Positions 8,193-17,058 of a stretch of DNA of 64,000 nt are shown piece after piece. The stretch covers positions 62,001 through 126,000 of the forward strand of contig JAIBCL010000016.1 of assembly GCA_019694165.1 (NCBI GenBank), read 5' to 3'. The notes under the pieces were generated by a model. The model worked only from the letters and a program-made list of their open reading frames with translations. It was not told the DNA's origin and searched no databases. Within the stretch, counting starts at the first letter, position 1; the number at the start of each line of letters is the position of its first letter. Made by a program: the position numbers and the translations under genes. This stretch comes from Verrucomicrobiaceae bacterium. GTDB taxonomy: Bacteria; Verrucomicrobiota; Verrucomicrobiia; Verrucomicrobiales; Verrucomicrobiaceae.

Positions 8193-8340
8193 TCCGGCCC
8201 GACCCGTTCGCGCGCGAGCGCTCCTACGGGGATGCGCATTCACTCGGCTCACTGCGTACCCGACCCGCCCTAAAGCGCCAACGGCGCGCCCCGCCTCAAC
8301 GCCACCCCCATGAACCGCGCTTACAGCGCTTCCATGTTTC
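8193..8340. other. Repeat-rich spacer after the Y1 transposase
   Basis: This stretch of about 150 bases holds several short GC-rich palindromic strings (CGCGCGCGAGCGC, AAGCGCCAACGGCGCG, GCGCTTACAGCGC). It separates the transposase from the IS630 remnant and shows no coding signal. Such strings may be substrates of the neighbouring Y1 enzyme, but no full element end could be defined. Confidence 0.4.
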
Positions 8341-9225
8341 GGGCGCACCTTCGGTCCTGGGGTTGATGGGTAGAGACGTTTGAGTTTCAGGCGGGCGTCT
8401 TTGGTGCGGAAGCGCCAGTCGGTGCCGTAGTGTTGCACGTTGCGGTGGAACGCCCATCGGCCGAGTTCTCGCTCCACTTCTGCTTGCGTGGCGATGCGTC
8501 GGTCCAGGCACTGGTGCAGGGCCATGCAAGTCTCATTCTCGGCCATGTTGAGCCAGACGGCTTGCTTGGGGATGAAGTGCCATTCGCTGCGCTCCTTGAG
8601 CCGCAACGCCTCGGCTGGCGCGAAGGGCTTCATACAGCGAGGCGGGATGGTGCGTGTTCAGGTTCTCCTGCACCACCACGATCTTCCCGGCCTAGGGATA
8701 CACTTCGTCGCAGAGCGATTGGGTGGTCTGGGCCCAGTCGCACGCGGCGCGCCTTCCTGTCATGTGCGCGCCGTGCCGTTGATATTGCTCCGCTTCGCCC
8801 GCCATTCGGGCGGCCTGCGGCTGGCTATCTCCGCTCTGGTTCGTAGTCGGTGCGCGCGGGCTGGCATAGACTTCCATCGCGCAAACGAAGGCCTTGCGGT
8901 GCTCCGGCGGCAGGCACCACTGCTCGGTGCGCCAGGGTTTCAGCGCGACATTATTTGCGCCCTGCCCACGGTCTGTTCGCTGATGGATTTCCACCAGCTT
9001 CAAGCTCACCAGATGATCGCTCAGCAGCCGCAACGTGCAGCGCGCGGCTCCTCCGGGCGGCGGCGAGTTTGCACGCCGCAGCCATGCCTGCTGCGATGAG
9101 GGCTTCGAGTTCCTGACATTCTTCAACACAGAGTTTGATGCGCTGGATTTTCTAAACCTTCCACGCCCAACGCACGCCGCCCACCATTCTTGATGGTTTC
9201 GACCACTGGCTCCCAAACATGACGC
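8341..9225 (-). pseudogene. Decayed IS630-family transposase
   Basis: Fragments of an IS630 DDE transposase are spread over different minus-strand frames. From about 9050 down come LLSDHLVSLKLVEIHQ and LKPWRTEQWCLPPEH. Near 8690 comes KIVVVQENLNTHH with the conserved DDE-region Asn. From 8633 to about 8350 come the C-terminal motifs FIPKQAVWLNMAE and LDRRI, ending KLKRLYPS. A frameshift is visible between SLYEA and PFAPAEA near 8635, and in-frame stops lie between the blocks. No intact ORF or clear terminal inverted repeat remains. The limits given are approximate. Confidence 0.85.
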
Positions 9226-9260
9226 ACCGCTGGCGGTGCTGGTTCGACCGCCAGTCGAAG

Positions 9261-10310
9261 CTACTTGCCCATCACCCACGCGGGGCCTTTGCCGCACGAG
9301 TAAGTTTTCAGCGGAGTGAGCAAACCAGTCTGCGCATCGCGACGATAGACGATGAGTCTGTGCGAAGTCTCGCCTGCGGCGATGACGAAGCGATCATCCG
9401 AAACGAGCGCGAAGGAGCGAGGTGTCTTTTCCGTCGGCGCCTGGCCGAGCGAGGTGAGTTCGCCGGCTTGCTTGCTCACGCTGAAGATCGCAAGGCTGTC
9501 GTGACCGCGATTCGAGGCATAGACGAAACGGCCATCGGCGCTGATGTGGATGTCAGCGCACGAGCCCTTGGTGCGCCAGTCTTCGGGGACGGTGGGCACG
9601 CTTTGACGAGACTTCAGCGTGCCATTCGCGGCATCGTAGTCGCAGAGCGTGACGCTCTTGCCCTGCTCGTTCACGAAGTAGGCCCACTTGCCGTTCGGAT
9701 GGAAGGCAAAGTGTCGTGGACCCTCGCCTTCGCCGCCGGGGAGATGCGGTGGTGTGTTGAGCGTGAGCAGGCCGGTGGTGGCGTCGAAGCGGAGTTGATC
9801 GACTTTGTTCAGCTCGCCGACGTGCGGCACGAAGGCGAACTTGTTCGCGGCATCGGTTTGAATGCTGTGAGCTTTGAGGCCGGTCGTAATCGTGCAGACG
9901 GGCGTGCCAGTGACTCGTCCGTCTTTGATCGCCGACACACCGACGACGCCCTCGCTATAAGACGCCGCGAGGAGCCAGCGGCCGGTTTTGTCGGCGTAAA
10001 CGTAGGCCGCATTGAAGCCGGCATCGGCGAAGGTGGGGTTCGATAGCGCACCAGTTTTCGCATCGACATCAAGCGTGGCGAACTGCTTCGCGGAGCGCAC
10101 CGAGGCGTAGAGATGCTTGCGGCCCGGACTCATCGAGAGGCTACCGGGCGAGCCTGGCAGGGCGAACTCGCTCTGGCGTGTGAGTTCGCCGGACGAATCA
10201 TCGAGCGACCACACAGCGATGCGTTTCTCGCCACTTTCGGAGACATAGACGATGGTCGAACCAGCAAAGGCGGCGCTGGCGAACGTGAGGAGAGCGAGGA
10301 CGAGTTTCAT
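9261..10310 (-). CDS. Secreted lactonase-family seven-bladed beta-propeller protein
   Basis: This 349-aa protein starts with a signal peptide (MKLVLALLTFASAAFAGS) followed by a propeller of the 6-phosphogluconolactonase/lactonase type. Family landmarks include VAVWSLD-like strands, GSPGSLSMSPGRKHLY, GEGPRHFAFHPNGKWAYFVNE, TKGSCADIHISADGRFVYASNRGHDSLAIFSV and TPRSFALVSDDRFVIAA. Export makes a sugar-acid lactonase or periplasmic binding role more likely than the cytosolic pentose-phosphate step. The reading frame is open 37 codons further upstream, but the ATG at 10310 gives a clean signal peptide and avoids the palindromic repeats upstream. A hairpin (CTGGCGGT at 9230-9237, ACCGCCAG at 9247-9254) follows the stop and may end transcription. 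Confidence 0.85.
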   Translation of the reverse strand: MKLVLALLTFASAAFAGSTIVYVSESGEKRIAVWSLDDSSGELTRQSEFALPGSPGSLSMSPGRKHLYASVRSAKQFATLDVDAKTGALSNPTFADAGFNAAYVYADKTGRWLLAASYSEGVVGVSAIKDGRVTGTPVCTITTGLKAHSIQTDAANKFAFVPHVGELNKVDQLRFDATTGLLTLNTPPHLPGGEGEGPRHFAFHPNGKWAYFVNEQGKSVTLCDYDAANGTLKSRQSVPTVPEDWRTKGSCADIHISADGRFVYASNRGHDSLAIFSVSKQAGELTSLGQAPTEKTPRSFALVSDDRFVIAAGETSHRLIVYRRDAQTGLLTPLKTYSCGKGPAWVMGK

Positions 10311-10352
10311 CGCGGGAAGGAACGCGCAGTGAAGCGGATTCGTGCAAGGCGT

Positions 10353-10374
10353 AGCTTCGAATAGCAATCGAAGC
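10353..10374. repeat. REP-like palindrome (GCTTCGA / TCGAAGC)
   Basis: GCTTCGA at 10353-10359 and its complement TCGAAGC at 10368-10374 enclose an eight-base loop. The sequence belongs to the same GTAGCTTCGA family as the larger palindrome at 10401-10461. Both lie between the divergent lactonase and DUF1552 genes. Confidence 0.6.
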
Positions 10375-10400
10375 CGACCGGCTCCGTGGACCGCCGTGTT

Positions 10401-10461
10401 CGTAGCTTCGGAGCAAAACACTCGGCCTGCGACGATGCTTCGACTGCAAGTCGAAGCTACG
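10401..10461. repeat. REP-like double palindrome
   Basis: Outer arms CGTAGCTTCG (10401-10410) and CGAAGCTACG (10452-10461) surround an inner perfect hairpin, GCTTCGACT (10437-10445) and AGTCGAAGC (10449-10457). A related half-site AGTCGAAGCTAC lies at about 9253-9264. Short palindromes of this kind are typical substrates of Y1 RAYT enzymes, one of which is 2.3 kb away. Confidence 0.65.
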
Positions 10462-10520
10462 CTCTACGCGCCTGCAACAAGCTCTCGTTCGTAGCGTTGT
10501 TACCAGACCCCAAAACCCGC

Positions 10521-11792
10521 ATGAATCGTCGTCGTTTTATCCTTCGTTCCCTCGGCACCACGCTTGCGCTGCCGTGGATGCCTTCGCTCATGGCCAAGTC
10601 CGTGGGCGGCAACTCTGTCGTGCAGACCGCGAAGGGCGCGGGCCAGGGTGCGAGGCGCTTTGTGGCGATCGGTAATTTGCTCGGCTATCAAACGAAGAGT
10701 CTGTTCCCCAAGACGACCGGTGCGGAGTATGAGAAGACCACGCTGCTGGAGCCGCTGTGGGACATCCGCAAGCACATGACCGTGTATCGCGGTCTCGATC
10801 ACGGGGTGCGCGGCGGGCACTTTGCGGTGCATTCGTTTCTTTCCGGCGTGCTGAACTCGGAGGCGCAAAACCGTCCCGAGGGCAATGTGACGATAGACCA
10901 ATACATGGCGGACGAGATTGGTTTCGAGACACGCTTCCCATCGCTCACGGTTGGTTCGGAAGGCGGCATTCACGGCGGCTGCCAGATCGCATGGACGAAG
11001 TCGGGTGTGCGTGTGCCGCCAGTGACGAACCCAGCGGAGTTGTTTGAAAAGATCTTCATCGGCGACTCGCCCGAGCGTCAGGCACGTCGCGTGCAGGAGA
11101 ACAAGGTGCAGGGCTCCATCCTCGATTCCGTGCTGGAGGAGGCGAACAGCCTCTCGCGCAAGGTGAACAAGGAGGACAAGGACAAGCTCGCCGAGTATCT
11201 CAGCTCCGTGCGCGATGTGGAGAAGCGCCTGGAACTCCGCCAGCGCTGGACCACGCAGCCGAAGCCGAAGGCTCCGTTTGAAAAGCCTGCGAATCACAAC
11301 GCTGTCGAAGACCTGCCGATGCTGTATGAGCTGATCGCGCTCGCCTTGCAGACGGATAGCACGCGCATCGCCACGCTGGAGATCGGGGGCGACTTCATGC
11401 CGCAGCATCTCGGCATCAAGAAAGACTGGCACGGCCTCTCGCATCACGGCAATGACCCGGAAGCGGTCGCGAACCTCATCACGCTGGAGAAGTATCAGAT
11501 CGAACACTTCGGCAAGTTCGTCGCGCGTCTCGCGAAAATGAACGACGGCGAGCGCACGTTGCTCGACTCGACGACGGTGCTCTTCGGCAGCGGCATGGGC
11601 GATGGCAACACGCACAAGAACTCCGACCTGCCCATCCTGCTCGCCGGCGGCGGCTACAAGCACGGCGAGTTCCGTCAGGTGCCGAATGAAGGCATCAAGA
11701 AGGTGCGCCTGTGCAATCTCTTCGTGGACATCGCGCAGCGCATGGGTGTGGAGATCGATTCGTTTGGCAACAGCACCGGTCGCTTCGCGTGA
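10521..11792 (+). CDS. DUF1552 family secreted protein
   Basis: This 423-aa protein begins MNRRRFILRSLGTTLALPWMPS, a twin-arginine-like export signal. The body matches the DUF1552 family of planctomycetes and verrucomicrobia: GARRFVAIGNLLGY, TVYRGLDHGVRGGHFAVHSFLSG, SVDQYMAD-like TIDQYMADEIG, LGIKKDWHGLSHH and LFGSGMGDGNTH. The family has no proven activity. Its members are usually encoded beside DUF1592/DUF1588 proteins, as here. The ATG at 10521 is chosen over an in-frame ATG at 10386 because it gives the signal sequence and leaves the repeats outside the gene. The partner gene starts 511 bases after its stop, with an antisense gene between. Confidence 0.9.
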   Translation: MNRRRFILRSLGTTLALPWMPSLMAKSVGGNSVVQTAKGAGQGARRFVAIGNLLGYQTKSLFPKTTGAEYEKTTLLEPLWDIRKHMTVYRGLDHGVRGGHFAVHSFLSGVLNSEAQNRPEGNVTIDQYMADEIGFETRFPSLTVGSEGGIHGGCQIAWTKSGVRVPPVTNPAELFEKIFIGDSPERQARRVQENKVQGSILDSVLEEANSLSRKVNKEDKDKLAEYLSSVRDVEKRLELRQRWTTQPKPKAPFEKPANHNAVEDLPMLYELIALALQTDSTRIATLEIGGDFMPQHLGIKKDWHGLSHHGNDPEAVANLITLEKYQIEHFGKFVARLAKMNDGERTLLDSTTVLFGSGMGDGNTHKNSDLPILLAGGGYKHGEFRQVPNEGIKKVRLCNLFVDIAQRMGVEIDSFGNSTGRFA

Positions 11793-11830
11793 ACGGCGAA
11801 GGTTTCAATGCAGCGATGACGACACGGAAA

Positions 11831-12238
11831 TCAGCGCACCCAGAGCACGGGTGTGTTCGGGTTTCGCGGAATGACCTGCTGTTTCGCACAGTCCACCAGG
11901 AGATCGGTGGATTCGAGCGCCGTCTGTCCGAGCAGCACCTCGTCACCCAGCACCAGAAGTCCTTCCGTGACGCGACGATCCAGGATTTCCATGCTCACCG
12001 GTTCGGAGACCATCACGCTGTCGGTGCGGCCATCGGCGTAGCGGGCCTCGGTGTAGCTGTCAGGAAGCAGTCCGAGCTTGAGCATCAAATGATGAGGGAT
12101 GCAGGTGCGGATGGCTCCGGTGTCCACAATGGCATTGACCTCCACCGAGCGGACCTTCTTTGCCGCGAGTTTCTTGCGGCGATGCAGCGCTTCATCGGTC
12201 GCGTTGATCAATCGGATTTTGACTCTGACTTCTCCCAT
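11831..12238 (-). CDS. Retropepsin-like aspartic protease
   Basis: This 135-aa protein carries the clan AA active-site motif AIVDTGA (residues about 36-42) after two beta-rich strands. It also has the flap-region pattern ADGRTDSV and the second hydrophobic-Gly signature VLGDEVLLGQTALE. One motif per chain means it should act as a dimer, like retropepsins. No signal peptide or membrane segment is present. Cellular substrates of such small bacterial proteins are mostly unknown. It lies antisense between the DUF1552 and DUF1592 genes and diverges from the latter, with 65 bases between the two starts. The ATG at 12238 is the only plausible start. Confidence 0.8.
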   Translation of the reverse strand: MGEVRVKIRLINATDEALHRRKKLAAKKVRSVEVNAIVDTGAIRTCIPHHLMLKLGLLPDSYTEARYADGRTDSVMVSEPVSMEILDRRVTEGLLVLGDEVLLGQTALESTDLLVDCAKQQVIPRNPNTPVLWVR

Positions 12239-12303
12239 GTGTCGAGGCTACGAGTTTGGGAGCGGACTGTCAATTCCGTGAATTAGCCAGACAAGCAGTC
12301 AAA

Positions 12304-14862
12304 ATGAGCGCTGACGATTCAATCCCGATTACCTCGACGATTCCAACACGCCCCGCCTTGAACTCCACATCCATCACTCAATGCACTCTGCTGGTCAGCG
12401 CGATTCTTGCTGCTTTTCATGCCTTTGCCGAAGACAAACTACCGCCGTCGAAGCTCGTCGAGCAGTTCATCAGCAAATACTGCCTCGAGTGTCATGATGC
12501 CGATGTGCAGAAAGGTGACCGCAGCTTCGAGAAGTTCGTGCTGCCCCTGAAGACCACCGCTGATCTCATCGAGGCTCGCGACATCATCGACCAGCTCACG
12601 CTGAAAGAGATGCCGCCGAAGAAGGCGGATCAGCCAAGCGATGATGAACGTCTCGCAATGATTCGTGCGTTGCGCGATGGCAGCGCGACGGCGTTCAAGA
12701 AGATGGAGAGCACCGGCTCGCGCACCGTGCTGCGTCGTCTCTCCAGCCGCGAGTATGAGAACACGCTGGCCGTTTTGTTCGGTCGTCGGGTGGACACGCT
12801 CGGGCTCACGGCCGACTTCCCGAAGGAGAAAACCACGCAGCACATGGACACGATCGGCAAGTCGCTCGTGACCTCCGGCTTCCTCGTCGATCAATACTTC
12901 CAGGCGGCGAACCACCTCATCGAAGCACGTCTCGGTAAGCCGCAGATCGAGCCGAAGGACTGGCGCTTCAACGGCCACTTCGTGCAATATGAGGAACTGC
13001 AAGGCTCGCACAAAGACGTCTTCAACTATCGCTACCTCAACATCTACGAGCAGCCGAACACCGACACGCGACAGGGCAGCTACGGCCACATCGAGGACTT
13101 CCTCCAGGGCGTGCCGGTCGCCGGTTTGTATGATCTCGAAGTCGAGGCGCAGGCGATGCATCGCGACACGCATTACGATCCGAAGATCTTCGGCATCGAC
13201 TTCTCCGAGCCCTTCATCCTCGGCGTCGTGCCCGGTGACATCACGAAGGGCCACATCCATTACCCGCAGCCCATCGAGCCGCTGCTTGCCAGCACCGTCG
13301 TGCCCGATGACAAGCCGACGTTTCTGAAGTTCCGCGTCTGGCTCGAGGCCGGACAAACGCCGCGCTTCATCTTCCCGAACGGCCCGTATGAATCGCGTGC
13401 GTCGGTCATCACGATCAATCAGCGCTACAAGGATGAGCTGTTCGACAAAGGTGCCAAGAACGGGGACGTCAGCCGCGCCGCTCTGCTGCGAAAAGGCAAG
13501 CTGCCGCACATCCGCATCAGCGAGATCAAGATTCATGGCCCGGTCAAAGAGGCCGACGGCAGCGTGGAAGAAGTCGCCGTGTTTGGCAAAGGCGGCTTCA
13601 AGGCCGAACGCGCACTCGATCAACTCAGCGTCTTCGCCGAGCGGGCTTATCGTCGTCCACTCACCGACACGGATCGCAAACCCATCCGCTCGCTTTATGA
13701 GAAGCGCATCGCGGAAAAGATCGCGCCGCGCCAGGCAGCGCTCGACACGTTGAAGCTCATCCTTTGCTCGCCGTCCTTCCTTTATCTCAGCGAGATCACC
13801 GATGAAAAGGAGAAGACCCTGAATGCCTATGACCTCGCCTCGCGACTGTCGTATGCGCTCTGGGCCGAGCCACCGGATGAAGCGCTGCTGGCCGCCGCGA
13901 AGTCCGGCGCGCTCACGCAAGACGCCGAGCTGAAGAAGCAAGTGCTGCGCATGATCGCCGACGAACGCATTAGCGGTTTCGTGAACGGCTTTCTCGATAG
14001 CTGGCTGAACCTCCGCGATCTCGGCACCCAGCCGCCGCCACGCGAATCGAATCGCGCTTACTACGCCGAGGATCTGCCGACGGCGATGAAGAACGAGGCG
14101 CGGCTCTTCTTCCGTGACCTTCTCGCGAACAACGGCTCCGTCTCGCAGTTCATCGACTCGAACCACACCTTCGTGGATAAGAAGCTCGCGAAGCTCTACG
14201 AATTGCCCGAGTTGAATACCTTCCGCCTTGCCGATGGCTTCCGCAAAGTCACGCTCACCAGCAGCAACCATCGCGGTGGCTTGCTCGGCATGGCCGCTGT
14301 GCTCACGGTCAGCGCGAACGGCGTCGAGACCTCGCCCGTTACGCGCGGCGTGTGGGTGACCGAGAACATCCTCGGCGTGCCACCGCCACCGCCGCCCGAT
14401 GTCGTGCCCTCCATCGACACCGACGTCACCGGCACGAAGACGATCCGCGACCGCCTTGCCAAGCATCGCGCCGATCCGACCTGCGCCGAATGCCATCGCA
14501 AGATCGACCCTCTCGGCTTCAGCTTGGAGAGCTTCGATCCCGTTGGCCGCTGGCGTGACAAGTATCCGAAACCCAAGGACAACAAACAGCCCGCGCCGAA
14601 AGTCGATCCTTCCGGCGAGCTTCCTTCCGGCGAGACCTACAAGGACTTCACCAGCTTCAAGAAGCTCATCGGTGACACCCGCTCCGATCTCTTCACGCGT
14701 CATCTCATCCGTTCGGTTCTCAGCTACACCGCCGGACGGCAGATGGAGTTCGCCGATGATTTCGTAATCGATGAACTCGACACCAAGATTGAAAAACAAG
14801 GCAACGGACTGAAGACGCTGATGGTGGAGTGCTTGATGAGCAGCGTGTTCCGGTCGCGGTGA
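12304..14862 (+). CDS. Secreted DUF1587/1592/1595/1588/1585 cytochrome c-like protein
   Basis: This protein of about 852 aa has a signal peptide ending near LLVSAILAAFHAFA. A heme-type CxxCH site follows in YCLECHDADVQKGD (planctomycete cytochrome c domain). Next comes the DUF1587 segment RTVLRRLSSREYENTLAVLFG, then a carbohydrate-binding-like middle part with long insertions. DUF1592/DUF1595 (YRRPLTDTDRK, LILCSPSFLYLSE, DLASRLSYALW) and DUF1588/DUF1585 (GGLLGMAAVLTVSANGVETSPVTRGVWV, CAECHRKIDPLGFSLESFDPVGRWR) complete it. The second CxxCH is also present, so two hemes are possible. The role is thought to be extracytoplasmic, with DUF1552 proteins, but is unproven. An in-frame ATG at 12256 is possible; 12304 gives a more normal leader. 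Confidence 0.92.
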   Translation: MSADDSIPITSTIPTRPALNSTSITQCTLLVSAILAAFHAFAEDKLPPSKLVEQFISKYCLECHDADVQKGDRSFEKFVLPLKTTADLIEARDIIDQLTLKEMPPKKADQPSDDERLAMIRALRDGSATAFKKMESTGSRTVLRRLSSREYENTLAVLFGRRVDTLGLTADFPKEKTTQHMDTIGKSLVTSGFLVDQYFQAANHLIEARLGKPQIEPKDWRFNGHFVQYEELQGSHKDVFNYRYLNIYEQPNTDTRQGSYGHIEDFLQGVPVAGLYDLEVEAQAMHRDTHYDPKIFGIDFSEPFILGVVPGDITKGHIHYPQPIEPLLASTVVPDDKPTFLKFRVWLEAGQTPRFIFPNGPYESRASVITINQRYKDELFDKGAKNGDVSRAALLRKGKLPHIRISEIKIHGPVKEADGSVEEVAVFGKGGFKAERALDQLSVFAERAYRRPLTDTDRKPIRSLYEKRIAEKIAPRQAALDTLKLILCSPSFLYLSEITDEKEKTLNAYDLASRLSYALWAEPPDEALLAAAKSGALTQDAELKKQVLRMIADERISGFVNGFLDSWLNLRDLGTQPPPRESNRAYYAEDLPTAMKNEARLFFRDLLANNGSVSQFIDSNHTFVDKKLAKLYELPELNTFRLADGFRKVTLTSSNHRGGLLGMAAVLTVSANGVETSPVTRGVWVTENILGVPPPPPPDVVPSIDTDVTGTKTIRDRLAKHRADPTCAECHRKIDPLGFSLESFDPVGRWRDKYPKPKDNKQPAPKVDPSGELPSGETYKDFTSFKKLIGDTRSDLFTRHLIRSVLSYTAGRQMEFADDFVIDELDTKIEKQGNGLKTLMVECLMSSVFRSR

Positions 14863-14865
14863 GCC

Positions 14866-14919
14866 TCAAGGAAAGGCGCTTTTCAAGCGCCAGGTCGGTT
14901 TGAAACCGCCCTTCCTTGA
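14866..14919 (+). terminator. Three-way-junction inverted repeat after the DUF1592 gene
   Basis: An outer stem TCAAGGAA (14866-14873) pairs with TTCCTTGA (14912-14919). It encloses two perfect hairpins: GGCGCTT-TTC-AAGCGCC (14875-14891) and CGGTTT-G-AAACCG (14896-14908). It starts three bases after the stop codon, so it could end transcription. It lacks a T-run and its cloverleaf-like layout is unusual for an intrinsic terminator, so it may be a repetitive element instead. Confidence 0.55.
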
Positions 14920-15087
14920 TTGGCCGGGCCGACTCCCTCCTCGCTTGCATCTTCCAAGTGCGACATCCAACCCGCGTCTCGCCGCTACGGCGCCGTCGCA
15001 TCGGAGACGACATGGCATTGAAGATCATCACGGCAGAGTTCAGGCGTGACAACCGAAGGCTGTTGTGGACAATCGAAGCAACGGTTC

Positions 15088-15852
15088 ATGAAAAAGCGGT
15101 TCTTCCAGCTTCTGAAGTTCGGTCTTGCCGTCGCGTTGTTGTTCGCGGTCACGTTCTTCATTCCGATGGAAGTCACCATCGACGGCCCGAGGTTTGCCAG
15201 ACTCGAACAACGCCCTCCAGACGGTACCGACTTTGGCGTGGACGTGCAGTGGTGGAATCTGATCTTGAACAGACAGACGCGCCGCGAGCGATTCCCGATC
15301 CCGGGCGGGGGGCGCTTGGCGCTGCCTCCCTGCCGCATCTCGACGAATCTCGGGAGGCGCATTCTCGAATGGTCGCTGACAAACCTGCATCTCTGGCAAC
15401 CGTGTCGGAATTGCTACGGTCCTGCGATCCGCTGCTCGCTCTACAACGAATCAAAGTATGTCGAGCCAAAGGGGATGCGGCTTGCCCAAGGGCAGTATGA
15501 GAAGGACGGCGAGGTTGTTTTCACGGTCGCCCTGCTGCCGGATGAATCCCAATTTGAACAACGTCCTTTCGAACCAAACAATGTGGCCAGGCTGCTCGAC
15601 GAGTGCCGGTTGCTGATCGCCAAAGGAGAAAGTTCGAACATCAACCCGGCCGGCTTCGGCGATGAATTGAAGCGCCTCAATCCGGTGCGAGTCGAGTGCA
15701 TGCAGGGAGCGATCGTTCTGTGGATGGGAGGAGAAACGGGATACGCCATCGCACCGGATCAGGACGGATGTCCGGCATTCAATCTTCTGATGGTCTCGGG
15801 CACGAAGGACGAGCATATCTTCCAACTGACCCGCATTGACCGATTGCGCTGA
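15088..15852 (+). CDS. Membrane-anchored hypothetical protein
   Basis: I do not recognise this 254-aa protein. It starts MKKRFFQLLKFGLAVALLFAVTFFIPM, a signal anchor or uncleaved signal peptide. A mixed alpha/beta soluble part follows, with three Cys near residues 85-120 (CRISTNLGRR, CRNCYGPAIRCSL) that could form disulfides outside the cytoplasm. The reading frame extends 14 codons upstream, but the ATG at 15088 gives the hydrophobic leader. It stands alone between the DUF1592 gene and the convergent minus-strand pair at 15.9-16.9 kb. Confidence 0.65.
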   Translation: MKKRFFQLLKFGLAVALLFAVTFFIPMEVTIDGPRFARLEQRPPDGTDFGVDVQWWNLILNRQTRRERFPIPGGGRLALPPCRISTNLGRRILEWSLTNLHLWQPCRNCYGPAIRCSLYNESKYVEPKGMRLAQGQYEKDGEVVFTVALLPDESQFEQRPFEPNNVARLLDECRLLIAKGESSNINPAGFGDELKRLNPVRVECMQGAIVLWMGGETGYAIAPDQDGCPAFNLLMVSGTKDEHIFQLTRIDRLR

Positions 15853-15886
15853 GCGAAAAGTCCACCGTAACAACCGGTCGATCGCC

Positions 15887-16174
15887 TCATTGATGCGAGC
15901 CGAGCTTCACGCCGACGGTGGTGGCGATCTCCTGCATCGTGGTTTTGCGGCAGAGGTCTTCCTCGAGCCTGCTGATGGAATAGCGCACTTGCGCCGCGGC
16001 CTCGACCGTGCCGCCCATCATGCCGACGATGAAACCGATCTGCCGGTCGCGCTCACCGTCATCGTCCGATTGTGGTGCAGGCGCGGACGGGCTGGGTTTG
16101 AGCCAGCTCCAAACGCAGACACAGAGCCAGCCAGGGACGAACAGAGTTCCGATAATGCCGCCGATCGAATCCAT
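15887..16174 (-). CDS. Small membrane protein of unknown function
   Basis: This 95-aa protein has one clear membrane segment at its start (GIIGTLFVPGWLCVCVWSWL). A Pro/Ser/Asp-rich linker and a second mildly hydrophobic stretch (IGFIVGMMGGTVEAAAQVRY) follow. It has no known motif. It follows the DUF1080-like gene on the same strand after 35 bases and is probably co-transcribed. The ATG at 16174 places the membrane segment at the N-terminus; an upstream in-frame ATG at 16225 would overlap the neighbouring gene. Confidence 0.5.
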   Translation of the reverse strand: MDSIGGIIGTLFVPGWLCVCVWSWLKPSPSAPAPQSDDDGERDRQIGFIVGMMGGTVEAAAQVRYSISRLEEDLCRKTTMQEIATTVGVKLGSHQ

Positions 16175-16209
16175 GGTGACGACATTGATTTTGTTTTGCG
16201 CCGGGTTGG

Positions 16210-16932
16210 TTACTTCAGCTTCCACACCTTCACGTCATCCACCTGCGCCGATTTGTTCACGGCCAGGGTGATCATGCGCTTCGTGGGATGGGCGATGCCT
16301 TCGCTGCGGATGTCGACGGCGGGTTTGCCATCGATGCTGGCGCTCATCTTGTCGCCCTCGACGGTGACGAGCATCGTGTGCCAGTCGCCCGCCGCGAGAT
16401 CGAGCGGGAAGGTCTTGGTTTTCGATTTCAGCAGCGCGGCCAGCTCGGGTGACTTGTCGCCCTTCTCGCGGCGCTCCTTGATCTTGAGGTCCATGCCGCC
16501 GGTTTTCGAGTCGGTGAGCGTGGCGTATTTCAAAGTGACGCGCGTCATGCAGAGATGTCCGGCATGGACGGTTTTCAGTTCGCGATCGACGAAGTCGAGT
16601 CCCAGGTCATCACCGGCGGCGAGTTTGAACTTCATTTCCACCGCGCCGTCTTGAAATGCGACGTCGTGGAAGATCGCCACGCCGTGGTCGGCCTCGGCGT
16701 GTTTGGTCACGCTCATGTGGCCGTCGGCCACGGTCACTTGCTTGTGGCCTTTCGCGCGCCAGGCGCTGTTGCTGGTCCAGCCGCTGCCGATGTCTTCTTT
16801 TTCGGTGCCGCCGTCCGGGCGATCGAAGTGGTCTTCGAAGAGAAGCGTGCCGTTTGGCTCGGAGTGAAGGACGTGAGTGACTGAAAGGATACAAAGGATC
16901 AGGGGCAGCGTGCGGCGAAGTGGAGATTTCAT
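16210..16932 (-). CDS. Secreted DUF1080/concanavalin-like protein
   Basis: This 240-aa protein has a signal peptide ([24 protein letters not shown]) followed by a single beta-sandwich domain. Motifs are [32 protein letters not shown] near the middle, [26 protein letters not shown], and the ending VDDVKVWKL. This resembles the DUF1080 (3-keto-disaccharide hydrolase-like) and LamG-type domains that are expanded in verrucomicrobia and planctomycetes. Sugar binding or hydrolysis outside the cytoplasm is likely, but the substrate is unknown. The start at 16932 is set by the signal peptide, 31 codons inside the open frame. Confidence 0.7.
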   Translation of the reverse strand: MKSPLRRTLPLILCILSVTHVLHSEPNGTLLFEDHFDRPDGGTEKEDIGSGWTSNSAWRAKGHKQVTVADGHMSVTKHAEADHGVAIFHDVAFQDGAVEMKFKLAAGDDLGLDFVDRELKTVHAGHLCMTRVTLKYATLTDSKTGGMDLKIKERREKGDKSPELAALLKSKTKTFPLDLAAGDWHTMLVTVEGDKMSASIDGKPAVDIRSEGIAHPTKRMITLAVNKSAQVDDVKVWKLK

Positions 16933-17058
16933 GGAGGTGGAGTGTGGCGGATTTTCAAGTGAGCGAGGCAGATGTTGGCGGGATTGTTTTCCACGTCGCG
17001 CGGCCGGCTGCTTTCGGATGCACATGACCGATGCACACCTCGGGATGCATGGCGCCGC

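Noticed and set aside
12439-14799. 786-codon minus-strand ORF
   Set aside because: It lies exactly antisense to the well-recognised DUF1592-type gene and has no family motifs.
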